From: Mantamonas sphyraenae | Lineage: Eukaryota > CRuMs > Mantamonadidae | Assembly: GCA_026936335.1 (NCBI GenBank) | Contig: JAPMXV010000006.1 | Coordinates: 248,001 to 312,000, forward strand | Reading direction: 5' to 3' | DNA length: 64,000 nt | Shown: one piece after another, positions 41,052-51,121 of the stretch | Layout of the letters: every line of letters starts with the position of its first letter | Position numbering within the stretch: the stretch's first letter is position 1 | Position numbers and translations under genes: made by a program | Notes under the pieces: generated by a model | What the model was told of the DNA's origin: nothing | Seen by the model: the letters and a program-made list of their open reading frames with translations, nothing else | The model's database searches: none

Positions 41052-41864
41052 GCGACGGCGGTGGTGCTTGCTTGGACGAAGCCACACGCACTCGCGTCGA
41101 GTCCCAAACGGTTCATCGACACTCGCGGTTTTCCCGAGACGCGACGACACGCACAGGAAACAACCTCACATGAACGGACGGACGGATGGCACACAGCACA
41201 CAGCGGAGGGGTAACGAGGGGAGATGCACACTTGGCTTGATGCACCCGAGACACGGCACACAGAGACTGGAGCGGCAGAAGGAGGCGAGTGACATGCGCT
41301 GCGTGGAGACCAGGACACACACACACACACATGCGAGCAGCCCAGGTTTGGGGCGTGGCTGAGGATTCCAAAGTGATGTTTTTGTTGCTCCACTCGATTT
41401 TGGCTGTGGTTGGCCAACACGGGTGTGATGCGCCAGGCATGCTTGGACCTTGGGCTGCTCGTTGTGTTGTTGTTTTGGTTTGTGATGCGCAGCGTGCTCG
41501 CTGCTCTTTGTTTGGCTCTGGGGCCTCTTGTGTGCGAGTGTGTGTCGAGGGAAGGCGTCGCCGTGTGGCACCCTGTTGGGATCCCCTGTCCCTGTACGTG
41601 TGTGTGTGTTGTTCCCGGACGGCTGTGTGGAGGTGTGCGTTTATGATTTGTCGTCTGCTCTCCCGCGATGGATGGACTTTTTGTGGCTGGGCTCGAAGCT
41701 GGTTTTGTTCATGCACCCTCTGTCTGATGGGGTTGCTGGCCACAGGGGCACCCGTCGTATCGAGAAACATCTATTTTGTCACACTTGTCATTGAGCATGG
41801 ATGTGGATCAGCAACTGAGAGTGCAGGAAGGGAGAAATGAAGGTTTCTTTCTGCAGAGAGATGA
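41052..41864. other. 813-bp convergent interval, no supported gene
   Basis: Lies between the stop codons of the giant receptor and NOP2. Both strands carry open stretches (for example 41289-41840 plus and 41113-41571 minus), but these are Cys/Val/Arg-rich, lack conserved motifs and overlap each other. A short (CA)n run is at about 41316-41331. Probably long 3' UTRs. Confidence 0.5.
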
Positions 41865-44789
41865 TCACTCACGCTTTGCCTTTTTGCTCGCCTTTTTCTT
41901 CTTCCCACTGGCCTTTTTCTTGCTGCTGCTGCTGCTGCTGCTGCTTGCTGCTGCAGCTGTGTCGAGCTCCGACAGCTCCGAGGCCGACGATTCGGGCTTG
42001 TCCTTGCGCTTCTTCTTCTTCTTGCCGCTCCCCTTTGTGCGAGAGCGCACTGCCTGTGCATCATCATCGTCGTCATCGCTCGAGACATCTGCGTACTCCA
42101 CATCCATGCTCTTCTTGGCCTTCTTCTTCTTCTTGCTGCTCTTCTTGCTGCTCTTCTTCTGCACCAGCGGCTCTGGCTCGGGCTCGTCGTCCGACGACGA
42201 GACAATGTCCTGCGGCTGGCCGTACGAGTAGGGACCCTCGTCATCGCTGCTGTCGCTGTTTGCCGAGGAGGAGGAGGAGGACGAGGACGACGAGCTGCTG
42301 CTTGCCTGCTGCTGCTGCTGCTGCTGCTCGTCTTCCTGGCCCGGAATGACATTGGAGATCTTCTTGAGCTTGCAGACAAAGAAGCCGTCCATGTTGTGTG
42401 TGTGTGGGAAGAAGCGGCGTGCGTGCTTCATGTGCGGGTGGAACTGCTTGCCGCGGAAGCGAGTGAAGCCCGGGACGCCAAAGTCGAGCTCTGTGGGCAC
42501 GATCTTGACGGCACGCTTCTTGAGAGCGTACTCAATGACGGCTTCGTCCTCGTCCACCAGGACGGAGCAGGTGGAATATACAATGTAGCCGCCGGTGGCC
42601 GACTTTGCGTTGACCGAGTCGATGGCAGAGAGGAGCAGCTGGCGTTGCATGTGCGAGCGCTGCATGATGTCGTTGTCATCCTTGCTGACCTTGACGCTGG
42701 GATCCTTCCAGATGACGCCTGTGCCCGAGCAGGGGGCGTCGAGAAGCACACGATCAAAGCCGCTCATGACACGCGGAAAGTCGCGGCCGTCGTAGTTGAC
42801 CACGACGGCGTTGGTGACGCCCATGCGAAAGATGTTTGCCTGCAACGACTTTGTGCGCATCTTGTTGAATTCGTTGGCCACAACCAGGCCGGTGTTCTTG
42901 AGCAGGGCTGCAATGTAGGTTGTCTTGCCACCCGGTGCTGCACACATGTCCAGCACACGCTCCTTCTCCTGCGGAGCCAGGGCCATGACGGCACTGAGGG
43001 ACGAGGCGGCCTGCTTGATGTAGTAGCCTGCCAGGTACTCTGTGGTGGCACCCACGCTGACGGGCGTGTCGTACACCACCAGACCCACCTTGCTCCACTT
43101 GCTCAGCGACTCGACACTCATGCCACGGTTGACCAGCAGCTGCTTGAGGTCACGACGGCGTGTCTTGAGCGTGTTTGTGCGGATGGTGGTGGGGCGCGGC
43201 ACCTGGTTGGCTTCCAGAAACTCGATCGCCTCGTTCACAGGAAACAGCTCCAGGATCTTGGACATGAGGTACTCGTTGTAGCCGTAGTATGTGCCCAGGT
43301 CCCGCTCCAGCATGTCCATGTACTCCGAACGCGGACGGTTGTCCTTTCGCAGCCGCTTGAAATCGCCCAGCACCGTCGCGACATCGGCGATGCGCTGACG
43401 CACAAGCATCAGATCCGGTGTCTCAGCCACTGTGGTGTGCGGGTGGAGGGTGGAGGGAACATGGAGTGTGAGCCAGTGGCCAGTGTGTGAGGAGGAACGG
43501 GAGGAGAAAAACACGTCAACACTTACGCTCCTGTTCGACCTCTTCACCCGTGGGAAGATCGTACTTTTCGCTGTCGTCGATGTTTGTCTCCATGTCATCG
43601 AGTCCCTCCTGCTGTTCGCGCATGCTTGCCTCTGCAATCTTGGCGCGGTGTTCGTCCAGAAGGCGTGCCTCCCTCTCCACCTCCAGCTCCTCATCCGACG
43701 AGTCTGATTCCAGTTCGTACTCGTCCTCCATTGTGTCCAGCTCCTTGAGTTTAAACGACAGCCGTTTCTTGTCACCGAACGCTTTGTCGTCATCATCATC
43801 ATCGTCATCATCGTCGTCGTCAAACGGCAATTCCGAACGACCAACGTCGTCACTGTCATCCTCATCCTCATCATCCTCATCATCGTCCTCATCATCCTCA
43901 TCGCTGTCATCGCCGTCGTCACTGGGTGGCTCATCCTCAGCGTCAAAGTCAAAGGCAGGCTCTTCCTCATCACTGTCGCTGATGTCGCTTGCGTCACTCC
44001 CCATCAGCCCACCGCTGTCGTCGCTATCATCCTCATCCTCATCCTCATCCTCATCCTCATCGCTGGCAGACGGCTTTTGCCACTGGCCGCTGTTGCGTGT
44101 GCGCTTGCTGTCCTTGACGGTGCGAGGCTTGGTCATTCCCTTGCCCACACGCTTCATCTGTGCCTCGAGAGCACGTGCATCCATCTCCACAATGTCCTGT
44201 GCCCCTGCCTTCTTCTTGCCGCTCTTCTTGCTGCTTGTGGGTTTGCTCTTGCCCAGCGACGGCGGAGTCAGGAACTTTGCCTTGTCGCTCGAAATCTTCT
44301 TGCCACTCTTGGCCGCCGATTTGGCCAGACGTGCACCGGGTGTGCCACTGTGCATGTGCGTGTCGTGTGCAACCGTGCCGTGGGGTGTCAGTGTGCCACT
44401 CTTGTCCTCACTCTCCTTCTGTGTGTCCCTGTGTGGGCGTTCCGGCAACGCGCATGGTGGGCGGACGACGGATTTGTGTCGCGCATGCGCCTCGTCTCCA
44501 GTCCGCCACAGCGCCGCCACAGGCCATGGATTGCCATGGCATGGACAAACACACACCCATGGGACATGGGACATCCCACATCCTCGACTCACATGCTCTT
44601 CTTTGGTGTCTGCATGCGAAAGGTGACGTCCTCGTCGCGGTAGTCGATCACCCCACTCTCGTCCGCTGCCGTCTCCTTCTGCTTGCGTTTGGACTTGCCG
44701 CCGGCCTTCTTGTTGGCACTGCCGGCACTGCCATTGCCACTGCCCACGCTCTTGCGACGTGTGCGTTTGCCCGTACTTCCTCCGCTCAT
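41865..44789 (-). CDS. NOP2: NOP2, 25S/28S rRNA cytosine-5 methyltransferase, three exons
   Basis: Exons are 44789-44593, 44428-43527 and 43429-41865 (887 residues). The N-terminal 330 residues are basic then very acidic (runs of Asp and Glu), as in yeast and human nucleolar Nop2. The catalytic core has DMCAAPGGKTTYIAAL (SAM site, near residue 525), DAPCSGTGVIWKDPS (motif IV Cys, near 597) and IVYSTCSVLVDEDEAVI (motif VI TCS, near 652), with both cysteines used by this RsmB/Nop2 family. YYGYNEYLMSKILELFP and NQVPRPTTIRTNTLKTRRR are also Nop2 hallmarks. It methylates one cytosine in large-subunit rRNA and is needed for 60S assembly. The C-terminus is Ser- and Lys-rich (KKKKKRKDK). Confidence 0.95.
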
Positions 44790-44857
44790 GGTTGTGTGTG
44801 GTTTCTGGATGGGTGCGCCGGCGCCAGGCAGCAAACAGGCAAGCAGAACAGCAAGCC
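44790..44857. promoter_or_regulatory. 68-bp divergent promoter region, NOP2 / VIT transporter
   Basis: Sixty-eight bp separate the two start codons. A GGTGCGCCGGCGCC GC-rich near-palindrome lies at about 44813-44826. No TATA-like element is seen. Confidence 0.35.
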
Positions 44858-46039
44858 ATGGCAAGCCGAGATTTGGGTGCAGCCCAGAACGCCTTTGAAT
44901 CGGGAGACATCGAAGCATCGCGTGCAGCCCACGAGGCCAAGAAGCATGGCGAGAACCACGTGGAGTGAGTTTCGGTTTCCGGGTTTGGTGGCGGTGGTGG
45001 TTGGCCGGTGTGTCTCCGGAGATCGCCGCGAATGTGGAAACTGGTTCACTTCGGCGGAAGGGCTGCTGGGGCGGCAGGGACTGACACACAGACACTGGCC
45101 ACAGCGAGGGAGCGTACATCAAGAGCATTGTGTACGGTGGGCTGGATGGCATCATCACTACGTTTGCAGTGGTGGCAGGTGTGGCTGGAGGAAACCTGTC
45201 CCTGGACGTGGTCCTGATTCTCGGCTTTGCCAACCTCATTGCCGATGGCATCAGCATGGGGCTCGGGGACTACATCTCCACAAAGGCGGAGATCGACTAC
45301 GCCAAGATGGAGCGCAAGCGCGAACGCTGGTAAGTGGAAAAACACAGCGCAGTAGCCCCTTTTGGCGTTCGGGAAAGGAAGCGGCGAGAAACGCCACTCG
45401 GGGACAAAAACTCCGGAACTGGAAAGCACACAAGCACCCCCCCCGCGACACCCGGATGTGACATGACATGTGCACACACACACACACACACACACCTCTC
45501 TCACACCCCCCTTTCACCAACTCCACACGCACACACTTAGGGAGTGCGACAATTTTATGGAGGGCGAACGCAAAGAGATGATTGAACTTTACGAATCGAG
45601 GGGCCTGACGCACGAGGAGGCGACGCAGGTCATTGACATCATCTCCAAAAAGACGGACTTTTTCGTGGATGTGATGATGGTGGAGGAACTGTCGATCATG
45701 CCTCCCCCCACCGAGGACGAGGCGATGAAGAACGGCGCCGTCACCTTTGCCTCCTTCCTCTTCTTTGGGCTCATTCCCCTGCTGGCATTTGTGGTGGCTC
45801 GTGCCGTGGATCCACGCAACACCAACGACCTTGGTGCCACCTTTATCGTCTCCTGCTTCCTGACCGCTGCCACCCTTTTCATCCTCGGGGCCCTCACCAG
45901 CAAGTTTTCCCATGACAAGTGGTATGTCGCCGGGTTCAAGATGTTTGGAAATGGCAGTCTCGCAGCCGCTGCCTCTTACCTCATTGGCATGCTCATTGCC
46001 TACATCGTCTCTGGTGATGCCAGCCAAGCTGCACACTAA
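44858..46039 (+). CDS. VIT1/CCC1-family vacuolar iron/manganese transporter, three exons
   Basis: Exons are 44858-44964, 45105-45329 and 45541-46039 (276 residues). After a hydrophilic lead comes YIKSIVYGGLDGIITTFAVVAG, the first helix of the family. Next are LILGFANLIADGISMGLGDY (TM2, with the metal-path Asp and Met), an extended Glu-rich metal-binding region (YAKMERKRERWECDNFMEGERKEM) and three more helices (VTFASFLFFGLIPLLAFVV, FIVSCFLTAATLFILGAL, SYLIGMLIAYIV). Members move Fe2+ or Mn2+ into vacuoles in exchange for protons. All five helices are present. Intron 2 contains (CA)n at 45468-45493, directly followed by the pyrimidine-rich acceptor region. Confidence 0.92.
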
Positions 46040-46528
46040 CAACACCCCCAAAAATGTACACATGTGTCCCTTTTCCCACTCCACCTTCCCCACCTTGCTT
46101 GTGCTCATCGCGGACACCCATGCGGAAGCTGTGCGTTTCCACGAGGGTGTCGTGCGGAAGCGGAAGGCGGATGTCCGTTTTTGGAGCGGATGCAGGATCT
46201 GGATCATTCGCCGGCCAGCCACGCGTCATCCTCTAGCCTTACTTATGTGTGTGAGCGTGTGTGTGTATGCAAAGTCTCAAGTGGAGGCAGATGGGGATGG
46301 TGCATGCCGTTTGGGTTGCGTCCATGTGGGATTTGGGGCGCGGAATTTGGGGCTGTCGCTGAAAAAATGACGTCAATCCGCGCAATGACGTCACGCCAGG
46401 CACAAAAGCAGGGACACACGGCACGCGCAAAAGCGCCCAAGAAAAAAAGAAAACACTCGCACACGCGGATTGTGATCGTACGTACGCACGCACACGGTAC
46501 ACACATCAATTCCAACGAGCAAAACCAA
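46040..46528. promoter_or_regulatory. 489-bp upstream region with two TGACGTCA palindromes
   Basis: Perfect 8-bp CRE-type palindromes (bZIP sites) lie at 46368-46375 and 46386-46393, 18 bp apart and 136-161 bp before the proposed ATG of the next gene. An in-frame ATG at 46367 overlaps the first site, so an alternative is that this is coding sequence. No other gene is visible in the interval. Confidence 0.4.
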
Positions 46529-48106
46529 ATGAGCGGCGACCAAGCAAATGCTGAGCAACGTGCGGAGGAGAAGGAGCGACTGGAATCCAAGCTGGCGTCC
46601 ATTGGAGGACTGATGGGAGAGGAAGATGATGAAGGAGGAGCAGGGGAGGAGGAGCAGCATGGAGACAAGGAGAGCCAAGGAGGATGCACGGGTGAGGACA
46701 AGGAGATCGAAGGCAAGAAGGACAAAGGCGTGGAAGGCGGATTGGACAGCAACAAGGAGGCGGACAACAACGACAACAAGGACGTGTCTCTGGCCACTCT
46801 GTATGCCCAAGAGGTGGCCAAGAAGAAGGAGGAGCTGAGGAGGAGGGTCAAGGAGGAGTTGGAGACGCTCAAGGTGCTGGAAGCGGAGGTTCGTCGACAG
46901 GCGAAGCGGGAGGCATCGTCGTCATCCTCGACATCGTCGTCATCGTCGTCATCCTCGTCGTCTTTGGATGCCAAGGGAGGTGAGGATGAGGAGGGGGAGG
47001 AGACGGATGAGGACATGTACGAGGTGGAGGTGGTGGCACGTGTCAAGTACGACTGGTGCAAGGCAGCAAAGCGAGCATTGCGTCGCGGGTGGACCAAGGC
47101 ACGCTCGGGATGCCAATGGGCACGAAGGCAGGTGACCCTGAAGCGTGTGGCCCTGTTGATTGTGTTTGGCATTGTCATGCAATTCCAGTACCAGCTGGTG
47201 TTGCGTGGGGCCGAACAGCAGCGGTTGGGTCTCTCACGTGCCAACGTGGCATTGTACCGCGAGCTGCACACCCTGAAGAACCAGGTGCAACAGCAACGCA
47301 CGGCCCACGCACACTTTGAACGCTCGGTCATGGAAAAGCTGCGTGGCATGGAACCGAAGGGGGGCAATGTGTTGGTGGCGCTGCATGAGATGGATCACAA
47401 GGTGAAGGCATTGCAGGCGACACTGCAGCAGGTGCGCATGGAACGTCATCTGGCGCCGGAAAAGATGGCACAGGCGGAACGGCAGGCGGAGGCGCTGCGA
47501 GCGCAGATCAACATGCATCAGGGGCGCCTGGGGGCCATTGAGCGACAGTTGCAGGGGATGGAGAGGACACAGAAGCAACAGCTGGCACAGCAGCAGCAGG
47601 TGATCAAGACACAGGGTGTGCAGAACACCAAGATGGCACACGTCGTCTCCCAGGTGCAGCGTGCCCACTCGCTCATCCAATCGCAACAACAGCAGATGCG
47701 ACAGAAGCAGAAGCAACAGCAACAACAGCAGAGCAACACACGCAACACTGCACAAACGACGGACGACAAGGCAAACACAGCTCGACAGGAGCAGCAGCAG
47801 CAGCAACACAAGGCAGGGTTGGATGTGTCCCACATGCCGCTCAAGGCTGCAGTGAAGCATCTGCTTCAGATGCCGCCTGCCATCCTGCGTTCGCATCTGC
47901 GCAGGGTGGGTGGCGAACGTGCCTCTGAGCTTCGCAACATGGCCAAGGAGTACCTCAATGGCATCAAGTCCAACCACCTCCATGCCGATCGCACCCAGCG
48001 TGTCTTTTGGCAACGTGTCCTTCGCTTTGTCGACATTTTCTACCCGCAGGATCAGCTGGAGAAGCAGATTGAGGACACCATCAACTTTGTCACCTCCCTC
48101 TTCTAA
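46529..48106 (+). CDS. Orphan type II membrane protein with long coiled coil
   Basis: A single exon of 525 residues if started at ATG 46529; an in-frame ATG at 46367 would add 54 mostly basic residues. The first 170 residues are highly charged with acidic and Ser runs. A basic stretch (CKAAKRALRRGWTKARSGCQW) precedes one hydrophobic helix, LLIVFGIVMQFQYQLVL. The rest is a long Gln/His/Met-rich coiled coil, ending in a compact C-terminal segment (KAAVKHLLQMPPAILRSHLRRVGGERASELRNMAKEY is its region, not quoted in full) and FVDIFYPQDQLEKQIEDTINF. I do not recognise the family. Topology suggests a membrane-anchored tether or scaffold. Confidence 0.65.
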   Translation: MSGDQANAEQRAEEKERLESKLASIGGLMGEEDDEGGAGEEEQHGDKESQGGCTGEDKEIEGKKDKGVEGGLDSNKEADNNDNKDVSLATLYAQEVAKKKEELRRRVKEELETLKVLEAEVRRQAKREASSSSSTSSSSSSSSSSLDAKGGEDEEGEETDEDMYEVEVVARVKYDWCKAAKRALRRGWTKARSGCQWARRQVTLKRVALLIVFGIVMQFQYQLVLRGAEQQRLGLSRANVALYRELHTLKNQVQQQRTAHAHFERSVMEKLRGMEPKGGNVLVALHEMDHKVKALQATLQQVRMERHLAPEKMAQAERQAEALRAQINMHQGRLGAIERQLQGMERTQKQQLAQQQQVIKTQGVQNTKMAHVVSQVQRAHSLIQSQQQQMRQKQKQQQQQQSNTRNTAQTTDDKANTARQEQQQQQHKAGLDVSHMPLKAAVKHLLQMPPAILRSHLRRVGGERASELRNMAKEYLNGIKSNHLHADRTQRVFWQRVLRFVDIFYPQDQLEKQIEDTINFVTSLF

Positions 48107-48199
48107 CAATCAAGCATGAATGAACACAATCATCTCTCTCTCTCATTCTGTCTCTACCTCTCTGTGCTCATCCCGCGCCGATCCAGTGAAAATCCGGAG

Positions 48200-48828
48200 A
48201 TGAGTTCCAGCGGCCGAAAGACTGCTGTGCAGGAGGACTGGGACAACAGAGAGTATCTGGAGTCGGTGACCATGAACATCATGAAGATCACCGAATTCCT
48301 CAACAAATTTGGTAGGTGACATCCACCGTTTGCATCCCCTGCTTGCCCCAGTCGGTTGTTTTCTCAGTGCCCCGTCCCCGTCCGCCGCCAGCGTCCCACA
48401 TAGGCAGCCTTTACGCACGCACGCAGTCCAAAATGTGTTCCCACCCCACCCCACACGGTCCATTGTCCACCTTTACTTTCCCTCGTTGCCCTCCGCCATC
48501 ATATGTGCATGTGCAGGAGCAGGGAAGGACGCCAGAAGGCCGGCGTCGCGGAAATCCCTCTCTGCCAATGGCGCCGCGCAAGGCCGTTTTTCGTGGTCCA
48601 TGCCGCACCCGTTACCCCATGCACACGTCACTACCCTGCACTAGACACTGACACAGGCTACATCGACATGGTGCGTGTGCATCCGTATGTGTGTGTGTGT
48701 GTGTGCCCCACGCAGACGTGACGACGCGAGGCAAGCTTGGGGAAATCAACGAGAAGCTGACGCGTCTGGAGAGGCAACTGGAGTATGTGGAAGCAGCCTA
48801 CTCGTCGTTGAGCACACTGCCCAAGTAA
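48200..48828 (+). CDS. BRK1: BRICK1 (BRK1/HSPC300), SCAR/WAVE complex subunit, two exons
   Basis: Exons are 48200-48311 and 48716-48828, giving 74 residues (human BRK1 has 75). The sequence fits the family along its whole length: QEDWDNREYLESVTMNIMKI, TEFLNKFDVTTRGKLGEINE and KLTRLERQLEYVEA. It is the smallest subunit of the WAVE regulatory complex, which activates Arp2/3 branched actin at the leading edge, so actin-based protrusions are likely in this flagellate. The 404-nt intron is the longest found and contains no other gene; a (GT)n run (48689-48706) sits just before its acceptor. Neither exon would be found by ORF length alone. Confidence 0.92.
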
Positions 48829-48907
48829 ACACCCCACCAACCTCATTGTGTGTTTGTGAACCATGTCCATTTCAGTCTGTTGTCATCATCTCATCATCAT
48901 CATCACC

Positions 48908-51098
48908 TCATTCCAGCAGCAGCTCACTCACGGGCATGTGCACAATGTATGTGATCATGGGCACACAGCTGGTGGGATTGAGGAGGAGCACCTTGATGGG
49001 TCCGTTGGCGCCGTTGACATCGATGCTCTCCACGGCAAAGCTCTTCTTGTAGGTGAGTGTCGGCACCAGCGCCGGCAGGAACATGATTGGCTTCTGGATT
49101 TCGTAGAGCTGCTTGTCGTAAGAGAGCACCAGGGGCAGATCGGTGATGCTGCGCTTGCCCGTGTTGGTCACCTGGATGCGCAGCCTGAACAGGGGTCCCA
49201 TCCCCTGCACCTCGGCGTTCATCTTGATGCTCTGTGCGTTGGTGGTGTACAGCGCACCGTGGGTGTCGGAGATGGTTTTCACGTACGCGCGTGCGGTGGA
49301 GTGACGCAGTTTGTACAACTCCTTCTGGGACACACGATGCATATCCACCCCTTGGGCCACCTCTCGTTGTGCCTGCTCCAGGTACACCTGTGTCTTGGCA
49401 GGCACGTTGAGGGGCACATCCTGCTCTGCCGGTGGGCCCTGCCGTCCGCCTTGCGATTGGATGTTTGTCAGACGGGGCAGGAAGCGTACGTCGAGGCCGC
49501 CGTTGTCCAGGGACAAGACAAGCGAGTGTTCCTCACGGCTGTACGTGCCAAACCGCATGCCCATCACCGAGTCCTTGACGTCAAAGGTGGACACGACGTT
49601 GCGTTCGTTGTACACACGCACGCGGTTGTCGTCCGTGGCCACGAGGAGGGCGTGAAACTCGCGTGTGTACGAGTACAACGGCGCAAACGCGGTGATGTTG
49701 TGTTCCAGATGCACACTCCACAACTTGTCCGCCTTCTCCGTGTAGCACTGGATGGTGTTGTCCATGCAACTGACGAAAATCTGCTTGTTGTAGTACACCA
49801 GGCCGTTGGGTTGCGACTCCAGCGTCACACTGTTGCCCATCAGTTCCCCTCGCTTGATCGAGTACACCCGTGCGTCACGACACGCCACCACAATGCGATA
49901 ATCCACTTCAAACTTGCCCGCACATGCAACGTACACCGGCGTGGAGGGCAACTTGACGGACGCCTTGACCCCACTCAGATTCGACGCTGTCACAAGGAGC
50001 ATGCCAGACTCGGTGCCCACCACCAACTGACCCACCGCCTTGTCGCCATCCACATTCTTGTTGACCACCCCCAGGCAGGTCACCACCGTCTGTTGCTGCA
50101 ACGGCATGTCTTTGTACAGCCCCACGTACTCGTCCGCCTCGTCCTCGTCCGTGAAACCCAACAGGTCCATGGAACGTGACGAAAGCACCACGTTGGAATC
50201 CTTCGCCACCTGCAACAGGTCCACTGCATCCGCACGTGTGCGCGACCCATCCTTCAGCGAATCCCACACCTGCACACACACACACACACACGCACACACA
50301 CACGTGTTCCATCCGCGATGGGCGATCCCATGTCAGTTGTACGCACACACATGCACAGCACACATGCGCTGGTGTTTGCCTCATGGTAGACTCTCTGGGG
50401 AACGGCTGCTGCGGCGCCGCGGACGGAGCAAGGCAGCGCGCCAAAAAAACGCCTGATCCGATGCCGCGGCTGCGGGCGGTGAAGTGGATAGGGATGGAGA
50501 GTGGCGTGTGGGAGGGTTGGAGGGATGGCAGCGGTGTGTGTGGCTTGCTTACCTCTTGTTCCTCCTGTGCAATGGGCGTCTCTGGGAGGGAATACTTGAA
50601 GTAGGGCCGGAGGTTGGAGTAGACAAAGACGTGTGCGCCCGAGGCGACGGCAATGACGGGCCTCTCCAGGGCCTCGCCTCGCTTGGATTCCAAATAATAG
50701 CACTTGATGGCAACGGGCACCTCCATGAGGGCATGTTCCGACACAAGACTGGTGCCCTTGAACACCTTGAGCTTGCGATCGAGGGTGGCAACCACCAGCT
50801 TCACGTCGCCGTCCCCTTGCAGGTCAACCAACTCCATACACGGACTGTACGCATGCACCCCAGCCACAGGGTCGTACCATGCATTCAACCATCCTGCCCC
50901 CTTGCCCTTTTGGTCGTGCACCGTGCGTGCAGGCGACTTGCCGGCATGGTTTGATGAGGAGGAGGACGACGACGAGCTACCACCCCCGCTGCTGCTGCTG
51001 CTGCTGCTTCCACTGCTGCTCGATGATGATGATGATGATGACCCCGACGAGGTGATCATGTGTGACTTTTTCTGGCTTCCGCCAAACAACGAGGACAT
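48908..51098 (-). CDS. BBS1: BBS1, BBSome subunit, two exons
   Basis: Exons are 51098-50553 and 50269-48908 (635 residues; human 593). A Ser-rich lead of about 55 residues precedes WLNAWYDPVAGVHAYSPCME, LQGDGDVKLVVATLDRKLKV and VFVYSNLRPYFKYSLPE, the start of the BBS1 beta-propeller. After the join come LGVVNKNVDGDKAVGQLVVG, VACRDARVYSIKRGEL, LDNGGLDVRFLPR and MHRVSQKELYKLRHSTARAY, then the C-terminal GAE-type domain (VQGMGPLFRLRIQVTNTGKR). The BBSome carries membrane proteins in cilia together with IFT. The intron ends in a (GT)n run abutting the acceptor. An earlier in-frame ATG at 51125 overlaps the stop of the SSX2IP-like gene (ATGA). Confidence 0.93.
50271..50303. repeat. (CA)n repeat at the 3' end of the BBS1 intron
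   Basis: The repeat directly abuts the acceptor; on the sense strand the intron ends GTGTGTGTGCAG with no pyrimidine tract. Confidence 0.85.
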
Positions 51099-51121
51099 TT
51101 TCAGTTTGGATTGGATTGGAT

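Noticed and set aside
31896-41150. A 3,084-codon open frame antisense to the giant receptor gene
   Set aside because: It is in register with the sense codons, so it stays open simply because the sense gene avoids TTA, CTA and TCA. Its translation is His/Val/Arg/Leu-rich without motifs. The same effect gives long antisense frames over IFT172 (25748-29770) and IleRS (11404-13374).
41289-41840. Possible small gene between the giant receptor and NOP2
   Set aside because: Cys/Val/Arg-rich translation typical of non-coding GT-rich DNA, GTG/ATG ambiguous start, overlapping frames on the other strand, no motif.
41835-41864. A 30-nt intron at the end of NOP2 (GTGAGT ... CTGCAG)
   Set aside because: Far shorter than every other intron here (minimum 63 nt); the stop codon in the donor is accepted instead.
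44418-44428. An alternative NOP2 exon 2 acceptor (ACACAG before AAGGAG)
   Set aside because: Phase is wrong with the GTGAGT donor of exon 1; the CAG ten bases earlier gives an intact frame.
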